From positions 124,001 to 188,000 of the forward strand of contig NZ_QURL01000002.1 of NCBI RefSeq assembly GCF_003403015.1: 64,000 bases of DNA. The letters are read 5' to 3'. A program made the translations under genes and the position numbers. Origin of the DNA: Fulvimarina endophytica. Lineage in GTDB: Bacteria; Pseudomonadota; Alphaproteobacteria; Rhizobiales; Rhizobiaceae. The notes under the pieces were generated by a model, which saw only the letters and a program-made list of their open reading frames with translations, had not been told where the DNA came from and did no database searches. Below, piece by piece: positions 50,778 to 59,836 of this stretch (positions within the stretch are counted from its first letter, which is position 1; each line of letters begins with the position of its first letter).

Positions 50778-52868
50778 TCAGGCCGAAGCGCGCCTGTCCT
50801 CGCGGCCATCTTGTCCGAGATCGGGGCCTGCGTCACCCTCGATGGGTCGCGCATCGCCGGTCATGCGAGCCGTGGCGGTGGATGCGGGCTCCTGCCGGCC
50901 CTCCTCGTCACCCGATCGCGGGTCCGAATGGTTTCGGCGAAACTGGCGCAGGCTCTCGATCGCAAGCTCTTCGGCGGGAACGGGTCGGCCGAAATAGTAG
51001 CCCTGGATCTGGTCGCAGCCGCATTCGCGCAGCATGTCGACCTGCACCTTCTCCTCGACACCTTCGGTGACCACCTTCATGCCCATGTGATGGGCCATCG
51101 ACACGATGGTGCGCACGAGCTGCTCCACCTTGGTCTCGCCTCGCGCCATGGCGAACATGAAGCTCTGGTCGATCTTCAGCTTGTCGAAGGGGAAGCGCCA
51201 GAGATAGCTGAGCGAGGAATAGCCCGTTCCGAAGTCGTCCATGGCGATCTTGACGCCCAGACCGCGGAGCGCCTTCAGCTGCCGCAGGACGTCGTCCGAG
51301 CGCTCGAGAAGAAGGGACTCCACCACCTCGAGTTCGAGCCGCTTGCCCTCGATGCCGGCCGCACTGATCGCGTCGGCGACGATGTTCAGGAGGTCGCCGT
51401 CGACGAACTGGACCGTGGACAGGTTGACCGAAACGAAGATCTCCTGCGGCCATTGCGCGACCTGCCGTGTCGCCTCCTGGATGACGAAGGTCCCGATGCT
51501 CTTGATGTAGCCGCGAGCCTCGGCGATCGGGATGAACTCGCTCGGCGGGATCGGCTTGCCTTCCGCGTCGCGCAGTCGGATCAGCGCCTCGTAGCCGAGA
51601 ACCTGGTTGTCGAAGCCGCAGACCAGCGGCTGGTAGTAGAGCTCGAACCCGTCGCTCTCGATCGCATGGCGCAGCCGGGCCTCGATCTGGCGGCGGCGGT
51701 GATTGTCCTCGTCCATCCAGGCTTCGAAGAAGACGAGATCGTCCTGCTTGGACGACTTGTGTCGCATATGGGCGAGTTCGGCGTGCTTGACGAGCTCGGT
51801 ATGGCTGCGCCCGTCGCCGGGGACCATGGCGCAGCCGATCGAGATGCTCGGCTTGACCATCTCGCCGCATCTCTCGATCGGCTCGCAGAGCGCATTGGTC
51901 AGTCGGCGGGCGAAGGCGCGGGCATCGTTCAGGCTGCCGAGGCGCCGGCGCAGCACCGCGAAGTCGTCCGGCCCGATCCGCGCGACGAGGTCGTCCTTGT
52001 GGCACAGACCGGCCAGCCGCGCGGCGATGATCTTCAGGATCTCGTCGCCATTGGCCTGGCCGAGGCTGGCATTGATCTCGCCGAGTTCGTCGAGATCGAT
52101 GAAGAAGAAGCCCATGCGTTCGCGCGTGGCGCGAGCCGTCATCATCAGCGTGTCGGTTTCGGCATGCATGGAGGCGCGGTTGAGAAGCTGCGTCAGGCTG
52201 TCATGGCTTGCGAGATAGGCGATGCGGGCGTCGGCTTCCGCGATCCGGCGACGGCGGATGAGGAAGGCGAGGATCGGCACGCCGGTCGCAGCGAGGAAAA
52301 TCAGTCCGGTATAGGCGAAGGCCTTGAAGAGCAGGCCCGTGAACATGGCATGGCTCGCGGTCGGGTCGGCCTTCACCTGAAGGAAGCCGATTCGCTCGCC
52401 ATTGCGCAGGAGGGGGCGCAGGACGGAGGAGATGTTGTGCTCTTCGTCCGGGACGAGGACCCGCCAGTTCCCGGTCTTCTCCAAGATGGAGGACGAGAGC
52501 GAGTCCTTGCTGCTCATTCCGCCGGGACGGTCCCGCAGCAGCCAGTCGTACCGATCCGAGCGCGACGTATAGATCTCGTCGCCCGTTCGATCGAAGATCG
52601 AGAAGCGGGTGATTCCCGACAGATTGGCGATCTTGCGGATCGTGGCCTCGACATCCGGGTTGCGGCTGATTCCCGTGAGAAAGGCGTCGACCGCATCGGG
52701 CTCCGACACGAGGAGGTGGGCGAAATTGTCGGTTCGGCCCGCGACTTCCGTCTCCACGATCTCGTTGATGGTCTGCGAGCCGACGTAAACGACACCGACC
52801 ATCACGAAGATCGTGATCGCAAATCCACCCGCGATAATGGCGATGTTTCGTTTGAGTGCTTGAAGCAC
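50778..52868 (-). CDS. membrane c-di-GMP protein: degenerate GGDEF and intact EAL domains
   Basis: 696 residues. TM helices at about 10-30 and 178-204 enclose a periplasmic sensor region. The GGDEF domain (about 215-380) has GPDDF at 299-303 in place of GGDEF, so it is unlikely to make c-di-GMP but might bind GTP. The EAL domain (about 398-650) keeps EAL (427-429), the NLS, ELEVVES, DDFGTGYSSL, KIDQSF, EGVEE and QGYYFGRP motifs needed for phosphodiesterase activity. The disordered C-terminus is Asp/Arg/Gly-rich. Likely a c-di-GMP phosphodiesterase. Confidence 0.92.
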   Translation of the reverse strand: MLQALKRNIAIIAGGFAITIFVMVGVVYVGSQTINEIVETEVAGRTDNFAHLLVSEPDAVDAFLTGISRNPDVEATIRKIANLSGITRFSIFDRTGDEIYTSRSDRYDWLLRDRPGGMSSKDSLSSSILEKTGNWRVLVPDEEHNISSVLRPLLRNGERIGFLQVKADPTASHAMFTGLLFKAFAYTGLIFLAATGVPILAFLIRRRRIAEADARIAYLASHDSLTQLLNRASMHAETDTLMMTARATRERMGFFFIDLDELGEINASLGQANGDEILKIIAARLAGLCHKDDLVARIGPDDFAVLRRRLGSLNDARAFARRLTNALCEPIERCGEMVKPSISIGCAMVPGDGRSHTELVKHAELAHMRHKSSKQDDLVFFEAWMDEDNHRRRQIEARLRHAIESDGFELYYQPLVCGFDNQVLGYEALIRLRDAEGKPIPPSEFIPIAEARGYIKSIGTFVIQEATRQVAQWPQEIFVSVNLSTVQFVDGDLLNIVADAISAAGIEGKRLELEVVESLLLERSDDVLRQLKALRGLGVKIAMDDFGTGYSSLSYLWRFPFDKLKIDQSFMFAMARGETKVEQLVRTIVSMAHHMGMKVVTEGVEEKVQVDMLRECGCDQIQGYYFGRPVPAEELAIESLRQFRRNHSDPRSGDEEGRQEPASTATARMTGDARPIEGDAGPDLGQDGREDRRASA

Positions 52869-53276
52869 AGTCTGCCTGCCTGACGGTTTCGTGTCCTGAC
52901 GGCGAACTTAGGCAGCAGAAGTAAAATTTTTTTCAAGCTTAACGGGCGAGTCCGATGCGTTCGCATGTGCGGATGCGGAACGGGACAGGTATTCGTCAGC
53001 CGGTTCCTCTTGATCTGCGATGTCCAAAAGCCCGCGACAAGGGTGGTTTCCAATCGTTCAGCGTCCCATGGTCGAGGTCTGCGGTCCGGGTCGCCGGTAT
53101 AGAAGCGGTTGAAAATGCCGCAGGCCCGCAAATTTCGTAGCCGGGAAAGCAAACGGTTCACGATATGGACTCTTCATCGGAAACGTCGAAGATGTGTCGA
53201 AAAGACGTCCAAAGCATGATCGGCATCGACATCCGTCCATGCCCAGTCACCGAAGATTTCGGCTGGAGCCCATTTC
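52869..53276. other. divergent intergenic region, EAL gene / L,D-transpeptidase
   Basis: About 410 bp with an AT-rich run (TAAAATTTTTTTC near 52922-52934) close to the EAL gene start. It should hold both promoters; I see no clear consensus pair or operator. Confidence 0.35.
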
Positions 53277-53708
53277 ATGAAGACTTTGACGATTCTCTTC
53301 TGTCTCTCCCTCGCATTCCTGACCGCAGGACTGACGCGCGGCGCCGAAGCCCGGCTGATCGCGAAGGTCGATCTGTCCTCCCAGAGCATGACCGTCTCCG
53401 ACAACGGCAAGGTTCTCTATCGCTGGCCGGTCTCGACGGCGCGCAAGGGATACCGGACCCCGACCGGTACGTGGAGCGCCAAACGCGTCCACCGCATGTG
53501 GCATTCGCGCAAATACGATATGAGCCCCATGCCCTATTCCGTCTTCTATAACGGCGGCTACGCGATCCATGGCACCGGCGCGATTTCCAAGCTCGGGCGT
53601 CCGGCCTCCCATGGCTGCGTTCGTCTCCATCCGGCCAATGCGAAGCGCTTCTACAACCTCGTTCGCAAGCACGGCATGAGCAATACGCGGGTCGTCGTCC
53701 AGCGCTGA
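53277..53708 (+). CDS. L,D-transpeptidase (YkuD family)
   Basis: 143 residues with a signal peptide (MKTLTILFCLSLAFL to GAEA). The YkuD domain carries YAIHGTG and the catalytic SHGCVRLHPANAKRFY (His and Cys) near residue 112. It would cross-link peptidoglycan (3-3 bonds) or attach lipoproteins; Hyphomicrobiales rely heavily on such enzymes for polar growth. GGAG lies eight bases before the ATG. Confidence 0.93.
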   Translation: MKTLTILFCLSLAFLTAGLTRGAEARLIAKVDLSSQSMTVSDNGKVLYRWPVSTARKGYRTPTGTWSAKRVHRMWHSRKYDMSPMPYSVFYNGGYAIHGTGAISKLGRPASHGCVRLHPANAKRFYNLVRKHGMSNTRVVVQR

Positions 53709-53861
53709 ACAGGGCGACGTCCCTTTCTTCCGCCCCTGAGGGAAGAGGCGGAAGAGGCTGTCCGGAAGGGGCCTTAGGGGTCCGCTCCGCCTCCGCCTCG
53801 TTTCAACACGATGCCCGCCGAAACCTCTCGTTAACCATGTCTTAGGTCCGCCTGTGCTTGG

Positions 53862-55208
53862 ATGCCGGCTGTCGAACGGCGAGATTGGCGGCCCATGCAC
53901 GACGAAACGATCAGGTCCGGTGCCATCGGCCCCGCATTCGAGCATCGCGTGCTTTCGGCGGCGCGAACGCTGGCGGCCATCGCCCTCATCACGCTTCTCG
54001 TGATGACGCTCGTGCCGTTCCCGATGGGCTACGAGGCGACGCCGGTCGAGAGCAGCAATCCGGTGAACAAATACGGCTACGCCTTTTTGGCGGCGGTCGC
54101 GCTCATCGCCCATCTCCTGTTCACCGATAAGCGCGTCGCGCTGACCCTGCTGCGCCCGGCCTGGCTCGTTCTGGCAGCCTGGCTGCTTCTGGGCTCGTTG
54201 AATTCGATCTGGCCGGATCTCGCCTTCCGCGCGGCCCTCTTCACCCTCGCGGCCATGGTCGCGGCGACCGGCGCCCTGTCGCTGCCGCCCGATGCGAGAG
54301 CCTTTCGCCTGTGCCTGACGGTCATGGCCCTCCTGGTGCTCGGCCTCTGCTATTTCGGCGTCCTGTTCTATCCGGCTGCCGCGATCCATCAGAGCTTCGA
54401 GATCGAAACCCAGAACTCCGGGCTCTGGCGCGGCATCTACAGCCACAAGAACGTGGCGGGCCAGGTGATGGCGGCGCTCGGCTTCGTCGCCGTCTATCTG
54501 TGGCGATGCGGTGATCGCAAGCTGGCTCTCTTGATCGGTCTCCTGAGCTTCGCCTTCGCCTACAAGACCGGGTCGAAGACGACGCTCGCGCTCATTCCGG
54601 CCGTGATCGTCATCGTGCTCGCGGGCCGCGTCTTCGGCAGCCGCATCCTGCCGGTCTTCCTCGTGCTCGCGGCCGTCACGCTTCTCGGTCTGATGACGCT
54701 CGGCAGCGTGATGAGCGATACGCTGCAGAGCGTTCTCGACTGGTTCCTGCCGGGAACGACCTTCACGGGCCGCAGCGATCTCTGGCGGTTCACGCTCGAA
54801 CTCATGCAGTCGCGCCAATGGCTCGGATTCGGCGTCGATTCCTTCTGGCCGGGACCGATCGTCCTCACGGCCGAGCCGCCCTTCGAACTCGCCTGGGACC
54901 CGCGCGGCATCGTCAACGCCCATAACGGCTATTTGGATCTGGCGATCGCGATCGGCTGGCCCGGCCTTGCCATGGGCGTTCTCGTGCTCGTCCTCCTGCC
55001 GATGAAGGATTATGCGCGCTGTGTCGCCGGCCGGGACAATCAGGTCCTCGCCGATCTCTTCCTGATGATCCTGACCTTCATGCTGCTGAACTCCTTCCTG
55101 GAGTCCTTCCTCTTCGAACGCGGCAATCCGAGCTGGATGCTGACCTGGATGTCGGTGGTGGGCCTGCGTCTCCTTGCCCGCCACAGACTGCAACAGGATG
55201 CGGCCTGA
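53862..55208 (+). CDS. O-antigen ligase / ExoQ-like polysaccharide polymerase
   Basis: 448 residues (or 437 from ATG 53895) with about ten hydrophobic segments and a large loop between residues 180 and 200 and another near 310-360. NSGLWRGIYSHKN and FTGRSDLWRFTLE with a nearby Arg match the Wzy_C/O-antigen-ligase domain, as in ExoQ of exopolysaccharide clusters. It ligates or polymerises sugar repeats in the periplasm. No other polysaccharide genes are adjacent. Confidence 0.82.
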   Translation: MPAVERRDWRPMHDETIRSGAIGPAFEHRVLSAARTLAAIALITLLVMTLVPFPMGYEATPVESSNPVNKYGYAFLAAVALIAHLLFTDKRVALTLLRPAWLVLAAWLLLGSLNSIWPDLAFRAALFTLAAMVAATGALSLPPDARAFRLCLTVMALLVLGLCYFGVLFYPAAAIHQSFEIETQNSGLWRGIYSHKNVAGQVMAALGFVAVYLWRCGDRKLALLIGLLSFAFAYKTGSKTTLALIPAVIVIVLAGRVFGSRILPVFLVLAAVTLLGLMTLGSVMSDTLQSVLDWFLPGTTFTGRSDLWRFTLELMQSRQWLGFGVDSFWPGPIVLTAEPPFELAWDPRGIVNAHNGYLDLAIAIGWPGLAMGVLVLVLLPMKDYARCVAGRDNQVLADLFLMILTFMLLNSFLESFLFERGNPSWMLTWMSVVGLRLLARHRLQQDAA

Positions 55209-55266
55209 GGCCGGGGCCTCGACGCATCCTGTCTTAGTCGCCTTCGATATCGGCGTCTGGCGCGGG

Positions 55267-56382
55267 TCAGGCCGCGAGGCGGGTGCGGAAGCGCTCGGCG
55301 ATCGCATCGCCCATCTGCGAGGTTCCGACCTTCTGGCAGCCCTCGGCCATGATGTCCCCGGTCCGGATGCCGTCCTCGAGGGTCTGCGCGATCGCGGCGT
55401 CGAGCGCGTCGGCCTCGCTCTCCATCGCGAAGGAGTAGCGCAGGCACATGGCGAGGGAGGCGATCATGGCGATCGGATTGGCGATCCCGCGACCGGCGAT
55501 ATCGGGCGCCGAACCGTGGACCGGCTCGTAGAGCGCCTTGCGCCGCCCACTCGCCTCGTCGGCCTTGCCGAGGGAGGCCGAGGGAAGCATGCCGAGCGAA
55601 CCCGTCAGCATCGCCGCGATGTCGGACAGCATGTCGCCGAAGAGATTGTCCGTCACGATCACGTCGAACTGCTTGGGCTCGCGCACCAGCTTCATGCCGC
55701 CGGCATCGGCGAGTTCGTGTTCGAGGGTGAGGTCGGGGAACTCCTCGCGATGGATGCGCGTCACGGTCTCGTTCCAGAAGACGCCGGTCTTCATGACGTT
55801 GCGCTTTTCCATCGAGGTCACCTTGCCGCGCCGCGTGCGGGCGAGCTCGAAGGCTGCGCGCGCGATCCGCTCCACCTCGTAGGTCTCGTAGACCTGGGTG
55901 TCGACGGCGCGCTTCTGGCCGTTGCCGAGATCGACGATCTCCTTGGGCTCGCCGAAATAGACGCCGCCGGTCAGCTCGCGCAGGATGAGGATGTCGAGCC
56001 CTTCGATCACATGGCGCTTGAGGGAGGAGGAGTCGGCAAGGGCGGGATAACAGATCGCCGGGCGCAGATTGGCGAAGAGCTCCATGTCCTTGCGCAGGCG
56101 CAGAAGCCCCGCCTCGGGGCGCTTGTCATAGGCGACGCCGTCCCATTTGGGCCCGCCGACGGCGCCGAACAGAACGGCATCGGCGCCCATCGCAAGACCC
56201 ATGGTGGCCTCGCTGATCGCTTCGCCGCCGTCGTCGAAGGCTGAACCGCCGACGAGCGCGGTCTCGGTCGCAAAACCGGTCGAGCGCTCGGCATTGAGGA
56301 TGGCGATCAGCTTTTCGGCCTCCGCCATGATTTCAGGACCGATGCCGTCGCCGGGAAGGAGAAGAAGTCTGCGCTCGCTCAT
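55267..56382 (-). CDS. leuB: 3-isopropylmalate dehydrogenase
   Basis: 371 residues starting MSERRLLLLPGDGIGPEIM. RELTGGVYFGEP, a conserved Arg/Lys/Tyr region (ETYEVERIARAAFELAR), VTDNLFGDMLSDIAA and the C-terminal EPVHGSAPDIAG are diagnostic. It oxidises 3-isopropylmalate in leucine synthesis. Downstream of glcB on the same strand, with a strong inverted repeat in between. Confidence 0.95.
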   Translation of the reverse strand: MSERRLLLLPGDGIGPEIMAEAEKLIAILNAERSTGFATETALVGGSAFDDGGEAISEATMGLAMGADAVLFGAVGGPKWDGVAYDKRPEAGLLRLRKDMELFANLRPAICYPALADSSSLKRHVIEGLDILILRELTGGVYFGEPKEIVDLGNGQKRAVDTQVYETYEVERIARAAFELARTRRGKVTSMEKRNVMKTGVFWNETVTRIHREEFPDLTLEHELADAGGMKLVREPKQFDVIVTDNLFGDMLSDIAAMLTGSLGMLPSASLGKADEASGRRKALYEPVHGSAPDIAGRGIANPIAMIASLAMCLRYSFAMESEADALDAAIAQTLEDGIRTGDIMAEGCQKVGTSQMGDAIAERFRTRLAA

Positions 56383-56418
56383 GGGAAAACCGTTCGTGAT
56401 GTCTGATGATGAAACGAT

Positions 56419-56466
56419 CGAAGCGCCCGCGCCGGGATCGCGACGGATCGGGCGACGGGCGCTTCG
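56419..56466 (-). terminator. long inverted repeat between glcB and leuB
   Basis: An 11-bp perfect repeat CGAAGCGCCCG (56419-56429) and CGGGCGCTTCG (56456-56466) surrounds a 26-base GC-rich loop. It lies after the glcB stop and before leuB on the minus strand. There is no long T-run, so it may be a terminator or an mRNA-stabilising structure. Confidence 0.5.
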
Positions 56467-56482
56467 GATATCTTAAGAGGGC

Positions 56483-58654
56483 TCAGGCCGCCCGTTCGGC
56501 CTTCTTTTCGAGCCGGCGGGCATGGAGGATCGGCTCGGTATAGCCCGAAGGCTGGACCCGGCCCTTGAACACGAGATCGCAGGCGGCCTTGAAGGCGATC
56601 GAGGAATCGAAGTTCCCGGCCATGGGCTCGTAGTTCGGATCGCCCGCGTTCTGCTCGTCGACCTTCGCGGCCATCTCCTTCATGGCCGCCATGACCTCGT
56701 CTTGCGAGACGACACCGTGATGCAGCCAGTTGGCGATGTGCTGGGAGGAGATGCGGCAGGTGGCCCGGTCCTCCATCAGGCCGACATCGTTGATGTCGGG
56801 GACGGTCGAGCAGCCGACGCCCTGGTCGATCCAGCGGACGACATAGCCGAGAATGCCTTGCGCATTGTTGCGCACCTCGTCCTTGATCTGCTCCTCCGGC
56901 CAGTTGGCGCGATTGGCGAGCGGAATGGTGAGGAGGTCGTAGAGGATCGCCCGGCGGCCCTTCTGCGCGATCGCCTCCTGCCAGGACAGGACGTCGACCC
57001 GGTGATAATGGGTCGCATGCAGGGTCGCGGCCGTGGGGGAGGGCACCCAGGCGCAGTTCGCGCCGGCCTGGGGATGACCGACCTTCTGGTTCAGCATGTC
57101 GTTCATCTTGGCGGGCGCCGCCCACATGCCCTTGCCGATCTGTGCCTTGCCGCGCAGACCGCAGGCAAGACCCACATCGACGTTCCAGTCCTCATAGGCC
57201 TTGATCCAGGTGCGGTCCTTCATCACCGTCTTGCGGACCACGGGGCCGGCTTCCATCGAGGTATGGATCTCGTCGCCGGTGCGATCGAGGAAGCCGGTAT
57301 TGATGAAGAACACCCGGTGCTTCGCCTCGCGGATGCACTCCTTGAGGTTGACGGTCGTGCGCCGCTCCTCGTCCATGATGCCGATCTTGATCGTGTGGCG
57401 GTCGAGACCAAGGGCATCCTCGACGCGCGAGAAGATCTCGTCGGCGAACTTCACCTCGGCGGGGCCGTGCATCTTCGGCTTCACGATGTAGACGGAGCGC
57501 GAGCGCGAATTGCGCAGGCCCCCCATCTTCTTCAGATCGTGGATCGCGATCATCGTCGTGATCATCGCGTCCATCATGCCTTCGGGCGCCTCGGACCCGT
57601 CCTTCAGACGGATCGCCGGATTGGTCATCAGGTGACCGACATTGCGCACGAGAAGGAGCGCGCGGCCCGGAACCGTGAGGGTCGAGCCGTCGGGCGCGGT
57701 ATACTGCCGATCCGGGTTGAGCTTGCGGGTGACGGTCTTGCCGTTCTTCTCGAAGCTCTCCTGAAGGTCTCCCTTCATGAGGCCGAGCCAGTTGCGATAG
57801 ACCGTGACCTTGTCGTCGGCATCCACCGCCGCGACCGAATCCTCGCAGTCGCAGATGGCGGTGACGGCCGATTCGAGCACCACGTCGGCGACATTGCCGC
57901 GATCGTTCTTGCCGATGCGATCATTGGCATCGATTCGGATCTCCACATGCAGCCCGTTGTGCTTGAGGAGGATGGCCGTCGGCGCCTCGGCATCGCCCTG
58001 ATAGCCGACGAAGGCGAGCGGGTTCTTGAGCCGGGCCGTCTTTCCGTCGCCGAACCGCGCGATCAGCGTTCCGTCGGAGACCGTGTACTGCTCCACGTCG
58101 ATATGGGAGATCCGGTCGAGGGGCGCGACGCCGTCGACGAAGCTTTTCGCCCAGGTGACGACGCGGGCGCCGCGCGCGCGGTCGTATTCGCCCTTCGGCG
58201 GCTCGTCGCCCATGGCGTCGGTGCCGTAGAGGCCGTCATAGAGCGAGCCCCAGCGGGCATTGGCCGCGTTGAGGAGGTAACGCGCGTTCATGATCGGAAC
58301 GACGAGCTGGGGGCCGGGAACGAGGGCGATCTCCGGATCGACGTTCGCGGTCTGGATCTCGAAGCTCTCACCCTCGGGAACGATGTAGCCTATCTCGCGC
58401 AGAAAGGCCTGGTAGGCCTTCGCATCGATGGGCTTGCCGCGCTGGTCCCGGTGCCACTGGTCGATCTTTTCCTGAAGGTCCTCGCGGACGGCGAGGAGGT
58501 CGCGGTTCTTCGGAGCGAGATCGTTGAGCAGCGACGAGAAGCTCGACCAGAACGCGTCCGACGTGATCCCGGTCTCGGGAAGCGCTTCCTCATCGATGAA
58601 AGTCTTGAGGGTCGTCGCGACCTCGATGTCGTTCACGGCGGTCATTTCGGTCAT
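56483..58654 (-). CDS. glcB: malate synthase G
   Basis: 723 residues from ATG 58654, with AAGGAC six bases upstream; the longer frame is not protein-like. [37 protein letters not shown] (catalytic Asp and Glu), [21 protein letters not shown] and [13 protein letters not shown] are typical of form G. It condenses glyoxylate and acetyl-CoA to malate in the glyoxylate bypass. Monocistronic by layout, with leuB downstream. Confidence 0.96.
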   Translation of the reverse strand: MTEMTAVNDIEVATTLKTFIDEEALPETGITSDAFWSSFSSLLNDLAPKNRDLLAVREDLQEKIDQWHRDQRGKPIDAKAYQAFLREIGYIVPEGESFEIQTANVDPEIALVPGPQLVVPIMNARYLLNAANARWGSLYDGLYGTDAMGDEPPKGEYDRARGARVVTWAKSFVDGVAPLDRISHIDVEQYTVSDGTLIARFGDGKTARLKNPLAFVGYQGDAEAPTAILLKHNGLHVEIRIDANDRIGKNDRGNVADVVLESAVTAICDCEDSVAAVDADDKVTVYRNWLGLMKGDLQESFEKNGKTVTRKLNPDRQYTAPDGSTLTVPGRALLLVRNVGHLMTNPAIRLKDGSEAPEGMMDAMITTMIAIHDLKKMGGLRNSRSRSVYIVKPKMHGPAEVKFADEIFSRVEDALGLDRHTIKIGIMDEERRTTVNLKECIREAKHRVFFINTGFLDRTGDEIHTSMEAGPVVRKTVMKDRTWIKAYEDWNVDVGLACGLRGKAQIGKGMWAAPAKMNDMLNQKVGHPQAGANCAWVPSPTAATLHATHYHRVDVLSWQEAIAQKGRRAILYDLLTIPLANRANWPEEQIKDEVRNNAQGILGYVVRWIDQGVGCSTVPDINDVGLMEDRATCRISSQHIANWLHHGVVSQDEVMAAMKEMAAKVDEQNAGDPNYEPMAGNFDSSIAFKAACDLVFKGRVQPSGYTEPILHARRLEKKAERAA

Positions 58655-58887
58655 GAAGATGTCCTTGTCGTCGAGTGTTCGCGCAAGGAAATCGGCCAAT
58701 CCCGGCCCCGAGTCAAATACTGTATAAAGTCCGCTCGCCCCATTTCGTCCGAACGGCCGCCGCGCGCACGTGTCGCCCCCGCCGAACCGCCGCTTTGACG
58801 CTCTGAACGAAGGTTCATATATACGGCCGGAGCGGGAGACCTCGCTCATCCCTTCACCCTTCCTATGAGCCGATCCCGCGTTTCTTC

Positions 58888-59277
58888 ATGACAGCCACCG
58901 GTCGCATGCGTCACATCACCTATAGCAGCATCGCCAACGGCCTGAGCCGCGAGGAATTCCGACAGATCGTCGCCTATTCCACCGAGCACAATCGCAAGCT
59001 TGGGGTTCGCGGGGTCATCGCCTTCGACGGACGCGTCATCACGCAGATCCTGGAGGGCGACGGCGAGACGGTGGACGACCTGTTCAAGATGATCAGGCGC
59101 GATCCGCGCCACGAGGGCGTCGTCCTGATGACCCGCGTCGATATCGACGAGAGCCAGTTCGCCAGTTTCGGAATGGCCAATCTCAGCCCCTCCGAGGTGT
59201 TCCTGATGTCCTCGGCGATCGTCGAGCGCTATGGCGACGGTGATCGTTCGGACGATCCTCTCGTTCTCGACTACTGA
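58888..59277 (+). CDS. BLUF-domain blue-light photoreceptor protein
   Basis: 129 residues, a stand-alone BLUF domain. The flavin-binding residues are visible: Tyr12 (in HITYSS), Asn35 (in HNRKLGV), Gln53 (in ITQILEG), and DPRHEGV. At the position of the usual Trp there is Phe94 (FASFGMAN, Met96 kept). There is no output domain, so it would act by binding a partner. The start could also be ATG 58906; neither has a clear ribosome-binding site. Confidence 0.85.
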   Translation: MTATGRMRHITYSSIANGLSREEFRQIVAYSTEHNRKLGVRGVIAFDGRVITQILEGDGETVDDLFKMIRRDPRHEGVVLMTRVDIDESQFASFGMANLSPSEVFLMSSAIVERYGDGDRSDDPLVLDY

Positions 59278-59392
59278 GGACGCGGCATCTCCGTTCGAGC
59301 CTGATCGCCCGCGCAAGAGGGGTGATCCAAATGACACAGTTCGTCAATTCTCGTGATCGATCGGCTTGTGTCCCCGCGATTTCCATGCTTTT

Positions 59393-59414
59393 TGTGAGCG
59401 CTGATCTGCTCACA
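59393..59414. repeat. inverted repeat TGTGAGC-N8-GCTCACA
   Basis: A perfect seven-base inverted repeat with an eight-base spacer, the size of a dimeric regulator binding site. It lies 440 bp before the M20 peptidase start and 115 bp after the BLUF stop. Confidence 0.45.
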
Positions 59415-59592
59415 CTCTTGTGACGTGCCGTCGTTCGACGTGCGCTTGATTTTTTTCATTCGAAGTCGCATCTTTTCCTCAACGACGTCAGAAACGTCGC
59501 AGCGGCTCTAAAGCATGTCCCCCGCTTTATCGCCGGCTTAAGAGCGCCGTGGTCCTTATCCCCCTCTCCGGGACCCCCGCTCATCAGAAGAC

Positions 59593-59641
59593 CAAGAGAG
59601 TCGCAGCGGCGTATCCCCCTCCAGGCCCTGCGGCTCTCTTG
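59593..59641 (+). repeat. long stem-loop, possible leader RNA or ncRNA structure
   Basis: CAAGAGAG-T-CGCAG pairs with CTGCG-G-CTCTCTTG to give a 14-bp stem in which the single odd pair is U-G in RNA; the loop is 21 nt. Such a long stem would fold stably in RNA. It lies about 200 bp before the M20 peptidase start. Confidence 0.5.
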
Positions 59642-59836
59642 TCGTTTCCGGGGTTCCTATTTTCACTCCAGTCCTTCCTGAAGGTCGGCGGGGCCGGTCC
59701 CGTCGCGCCCGGCCTGTCATCGGTACCATGGCAGATCGCCGGCCGGACATCCGAACGCATCCGGTCGAATATGGTTTCCTTTTGCGCCCGATGCCGTAGG
59801 TTCGCCGCGATATCACGACCGATCAGGACCCACCCC

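Larger units (their letters stand above)
59278..59836. other. intergenic region upstream of M20 peptidase
   Basis: About 560 bp without a supportable gene. It contains the inverted repeat TGTGAGC-N8-GCTCACA (59393-59414) and a long stem (59593-59641), listed separately. An RNA gene or long leader is possible. Confidence 0.45.

Noticed and set aside
50742..58798. Long antisense frames over the EAL, O-antigen ligase and glcB genes
   Set aside because: They mirror well-supported genes and have His/Asp/Arg-rich shadow composition typical of reverse-frame translation in GC-rich DNA.
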